Below, in pieces: positions 60,701 to 64,000 of a stretch of DNA of 64,000 nucleotides. Source of the stretch: Glandiceps talaboti. Its lineage: Eukaryota; Hemichordata; Enteropneusta; Spengelidae. The notes beneath the pieces are model-generated. The model was not told the origin of the DNA, did not search any database, and saw nothing but the letters and a program-made list of their open reading frames with translations. Numbering within the stretch: position 1 is the first letter of the stretch; each line of letters starts with the position of its first letter. The stretch covers positions 5,629,899 to 5,693,898 of the forward strand of contig NC_135567.1 of the NCBI RefSeq assembly GCF_964340395.1, read 5' to 3'. The position numbers and the translations under genes were made by a program.

Positions 60701-62461
60701 TGTATGAGACAATGAAATTTCAATACTATTATAAGTCTAACTGTGAGCATATGAGACAATGAAATTTCAATGCTATTATAAGTCTAACTGTAAGTGTATG
60801 AGACAATGAAATTTCAATACTATTATAAGTCTAACTGTGAGTGTATGAGAGACAATGAAATTTCAATGCTATTATAAGTCTAACTGTGAGCGTATGTGAC
60901 AATGAAATTTCAATACTATTATAAGTCTAACTGTGAGTATGAGACAATGAAATTTCAATACTATTATAAGTCTAACTGTAAGTGTATGACACAATGACAT
61001 TTCAATGCTATTATAAGTCTAACTGTGAGTGTATGAGACAATAAAATTGCAATGCTATTATAAGTCTAACTGTGAGTGTATGAGACAATGAAATTTCAAT
61101 GCTGTGACTTGACATGAGTATAAAGTAATGGGTTTGTTCAAGGAGAAGAATCCAAGAGTTACTAAAAAAAATTGAATAAATTATGGTTTTAAAAAAAATC
61201 TTGAATTTGTCTCCTTGTACCAAATCATTATTTAACAGTACATTTGTTAGATCACATGACAGATGGTGATATTTTGTGAGTCCATGAATTAGACTATGTC
61301 CATAAATTAGACTATTATCATAAACATCTTCGATTCTAGCGATTGCCAGGTTGACGTAGTGTGTTATTGATTATTGCAATGTATTGTTTAGAAAATAAGC
61401 AAAGTGAAACAGAGAATACATCTGAAGTATTAAAAAAATGTATACCCACCTTCTGTCCTGTCCAACTTGAGTCTGGTGATTGAAATCTACAGATTTTAAA
61501 AATTGAAAAAAAAAATTGTAAACATGTATTTGATTGATAATTCATATAATATCATGACATCTGAGTGTACCAACATAAAATTCTTCCAGACAGAATGGAT
61601 GATATATAAATTATTATGTACAAACTTATATTTTTTACCATGGGGTAGTAAGCTTCTAGCATCTTCTTCCAAATTCTTCTCTTCGTCATATACTCTCATA
61701 TTGACCTTAGCTTGCTCTTGTACATACTTATCTGCATAGTATCGTACGTGTTCAGGCTTGGCGTGATTTCGAAGCGATTCTGCACTTAGAACGAATTCAT
61801 CGACATTGGTTCCAGGACACGAAGCAAACAGTACATTTGTGGCATGTTTTGAGACATATTCAAGCACTCTCTCACAATGGCTGATTTCATTATTATTTGC
61901 AGCTCTAACACAAATGTGAACAGCTCTTCTATCGATCGTCTTGTACACCAATGCTTCAATAACATCACATACTTTTATGTCGTTTATCCATAGACAACTT
62001 GGCTGACGTCCTATATCAGTGAACAGCTTGTGAAGACGGGCTTGTAATCGTGGGAAGAAACCTGCACTAAAACTATCTGTTTCATCACGACATTGGATTC
62101 TTTTACCATAATAAAGCTGTTTCGTCTCACTCTTTTTCCACTGATCAGAAGGCATATCATACCGAAGAAGACCCGGGATGATGAACTTGGCCTCAGAACT
62201 GTCATCGTCAGGTGGATATTTTGCAATGAGCTCAAACTCTTCAAGGAGATGAATGAGTGGATCGATATTTGCATCCTTGCCAAGGACATCTTGGATATCT
62301 TGTTTGGTGTACACTCCTTTTTTTGATGTTGGTAGCCTTTTCGCATACTGGGTGAATATTTCAGTAGCCAACATTGGACCAAATACTCTGTTACATAACC
62401 ACTGTGGATCTAATACAACGATATCTTCATTGCCATTTGATTTTATCTTGATATAGATCAC
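52962..62461 (-). CDS. DAPK/ROCO-type COR domain protein with C-terminal death effector domain (3' part of gene)
   Basis: Seven minus-strand exons join with consistent phases: 62461-61639, 61486-61450, 59890-59790, 59627-59535, 59086-59044, 54535-54468 and 53197-52962 (stop). All have AG acceptors and GT donors. The first is a COR domain, recognisable from [17 protein letters not shown] and [20 protein letters not shown], as in death-associated-protein-kinase-type ROCO proteins. A low-complexity linker follows, with one Cys pair (WDCLYC). The last two exons encode a death effector domain. COR domains follow a ROC GTPase and act in dimerisation; DEDs recruit caspase/FADD-type adaptors, so a signalling role in cell death or immunity is inferred. 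The ROC domain and anything N-terminal lie beyond 64000. The introns carry large minisatellites. Confidence 0.8.
53240..53405 (+). repeat. Compound microsatellite (GACC, GATC, GTCA, ATCA, ACCA)
   Basis: Successive tetranucleotide tracts, each a one-base variant of the previous, in the last intron of the ROCO-DED gene. Confidence 0.95.
53715..53907 (+). repeat. (TCTG)n(TATG)n microsatellite
   Basis: TCTG tract to about 53785, then TATG with TAGG variants. Intronic. Confidence 0.95.
54468..54535 (-). CDS. First DED exon of the ROCO-DED gene
   Basis: 68 nt. Acceptor TCCTAG, donor CAAG|GTAAGG. Encodes [20 protein letters not shown] and GQ, the first helix of a death effector domain (DPFxxxL pattern, as in FADD). 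Phase 2 in and phase 1 out match the neighbouring exons. Confidence 0.7.
54601..54766 (+). repeat. (ACA)n(ATA)n microsatellite
   Basis: CAA/ACA triplets, then about 30 AAT triplets, then CAA again, just upstream of the first DED exon. Confidence 0.95.
54770..55960. other. Intron of the ROCO-DED gene, no other feature
   Basis: AT-rich. A direct repeat of TCAAGTTGAAATACTTTCAC occurs at about 54851 and 54921. Confidence 0.5.
55966..58503 (+). repeat. 40-bp minisatellite, about 63 copies, intronic
   Basis: Unit GGTGGCTAGTGCCCAATGTG followed by GGACTTGAGAGTCAATCTAA. Almost no length variation; point variants (ACCC/GCCC, GGCTTG/GACTTG/GACTAG, GGTT) recur in blocks, implying higher-order duplication, for example 57621-57860 and 57861-58100 look alike. 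The 126-codon ORF starting at 58466 begins in the array and is not supported. Confidence 0.95.
58504..59043. other. Intron of the ROCO-DED gene
   Basis: AT-rich with a small (CA)n at 58891-58918. Confidence 0.5.
60180..61105 (+). repeat. 47-bp minisatellite, about 20 copies, intronic
   Basis: Unit TCTAACTGTGAGTGTATGAG followed by ACAATGAAATTTCAATGCTATTATAAG. Some units lack the 3-bp GTG. Lies in the intron between exons 61450-61486 and 59790-59890. Confidence 0.95.
61639..62461 (-). CDS. COR-domain exon of the ROCO-DED gene
   Basis: 823 nt, 274 codons. The acceptor is TTTTAG before GTGATCTATATC; the donor is CCATG|GTAAAA, phase 1. In order: [33 protein letters not shown] (winged-helix-like start of COR), [30 protein letters not shown], then [17 protein letters not shown]. 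The C-terminal part ([19 protein letters not shown]) fits COR-B. The ORF continues past the donor into the intron, and that extra part (KKYKFVHNN onward) is not coding. Confidence 0.85.
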
Positions 62462-63385
62462 CTAAAATGGCAAAAGAAATGAGTTATAAATTGTCTGGCT
62501 GTGTGTACCCAATCAATTATGAATCGTAAACCAGACATCTGCACTGCACATAGTAATTATCATCATCAATTATTACGTCAAATTGCATTATAAAGTCCTT
62601 GTTGTCTTTTCCATGAAATACTCTTGAGTTTGTAGTATATCACCAGATGCAAATTGCATTGTAGAGCCTTTGTTTTTTTCCAAGAAATGCACTTGAGTTT
62701 TCAGAAAATCATATGCAAATGATAAATTATGTCACAGACAAGCATATGGTGAATATCCCAATAGCTTGTACAGCAGCCACAAAGTTGCATTAATTAATGA
62801 CAACACGTGATTCCTATTAGATGATTCTTATTAAAGAATCAGTGGCAAGCATAATTCGAATGTTATTCCTCAAATGTAAACCAAGTGGCTACCATATATC
62901 ACCGTCAACATATTGCATATGATAATCTAGTTTTAGTTTATTTTCAGAATATTGTTTTATACTACATTTCGCCGAGAAATTCCTTGACTGGCTCCTTCTG
63001 ACCGACGAACTTGAAAGTGCAAAACAATATAAGCACACTGGTACGCCTGGTTATTTGATGTCCTGTAACTTGATACGAACATTAAATCTCGATTACAGGT
63101 CAAAGTTCACTTAGATTACATTAGTGTGGCAAATAGTTCACTCATGTACTTGATGCTGACCATGGAGGGGGGGGGGCACTGATAGCTGTCTGATACCCAG
63201 TATTACCCAAGGGGCTGTTATGCAGCAACTATTTCCAAATGCTGGGAGCTGAAGGTAATTCTTGCTTAATAGCAATAAGTGTACTACTTGTAAACTCTAT
63301 TAGTAAACTCTCGTCAACTTACCAACCATGCATTTTGAAATATTACTCTCAAATCTAACCAAAGTTTAACGATTAGAAGTATTCC
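62462..63385. other. Intron upstream of the COR exon, no exon seen
   Basis: AT-rich. A G8 run at 63169-63176. No ROC-like sequence found. Confidence 0.5.
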
Positions 63386-63785
63386 AATATGGCCATAGGT
63401 CAACAAGATAAACATACTATGTGTGCATTAATGTCTTGTGACATTGATAATATGGCCATAGGTTGACATGATAAACAGACTATGTTTGCATTAATGTCAA
63501 CTGACATTGATAATGTGGCCATAGGTTGACAAGATAAACAGATTATGTGTACATTAATATCAACTGACATTGATAATGTGGCCATAGGACATAGGTCAAC
63601 AAGATAAACAGACTATGTGTACATTAATATCAACTGACATTGATAATGTGGCCATAGGACATAGGTTGACAAGATAAAGGGACTCTGTGTGAATTAATGT
63701 CAACTGACATTGATAATATGGTCATAGATTGACAAGATAAACAGACTCTGTGTGCATTAATATCAACTGATATTGATAGTAAAAA
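63386..63785 (+). repeat. Tandem repeat, unit about 63-70 bp, six copies
   Basis: Unit containing ATGGCCATAGGTTGACAAG, ATAAACAGACTATGTGTG, CATTAATGTCAACTGACATTGATA; some units have GGACATA inserted. Confidence 0.9.
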
Positions 63786-64000
63786 TGATAACAATGAAAC
63801 AAATATTCAACTTTCCACTATAAAGGAGCCTTCGGTATTTACAATACAATGAGTCTGGTGATGATGAGCCCACTTTTTAACAAGCGACCTATCGGTCAGA
63901 ATAGCTCCGCTGTTTTTTTTTTTTAATTTAATTTTTTATTTTGGTGACATGTAGAAGTGGTTCAGGTCTTCACTATGCAGTTTTGTTTTAGCGATGCAAT

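Overview
The window is metazoan nuclear DNA. It has AT-rich introns, GT/AG splice sites, very many micro- and minisatellites, and both DNA transposons and LTR retrotransposons. A Gmr1-type Ty3/gypsy element (integrase before reverse transcriptase, a group described from deuterostomes), a CR1/L2-like LINE tail and a COR-plus-death-effector-domain gene together suggest a marine invertebrate deuterostome such as a lancelet or hemichordate. The species cannot be fixed from sequence alone.

Positions 85-15621 form one DNA transposon of about 15.5 kb. It has 28-bp terminal inverted repeats, a 5-bp TATAC target duplication and a GTAACGTACATTTC subterminal motif repeated near both ends. The unoccupied target is present as a paralogous empty site at 23919-23923. 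The element carries an 11-exon DDE-type transposase gene (6562-11096) whose exons join into one recognisable protein, but with an in-frame TGA and two disturbed splice junctions. It also carries an intronless reverse-strand gene (2731-3177) with the layout of a replication-dependent histone gene: TATA box, short ORF, histone-type 3' stem-loop and purine-rich downstream element. That ORF is not a histone; it weakly resembles the P2X7-like (ballast) domain.

The host DNA around the transposon is a segmental duplication. Copy A (1-84 plus 15622 to about 18805) and copy B (about 23838-28305) differ mainly in the copy number of a 38-bp minisatellite. Positions 29275-30835 are a 36-bp TTAGGG-derived minisatellite. 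Positions 31070-39900 are about four tandem copies of a 2.24-kb unit rich in AGGTCA half-sites. Positions 41301-47776 are a reverse-strand Gmr1-like LTR retrotransposon, broken by frameshifts, an RT deletion and an inverted copy of its own U3 tip inside gag. Positions 48540-51210 hold short tandem arrays and a LINE 3' end.

Positions 52331-62461 are the only convincing host genes. One is a terminal exon of an unrecognised plus-strand gene (52331-52570). The other is a convergent minus-strand gene (62461 down to 52962, at least seven exons) encoding a DAPK/ROCO-type COR domain followed by a C-terminal death effector domain; its 5' part lies beyond the window. Its introns contain large 40-bp and 47-bp minisatellites.
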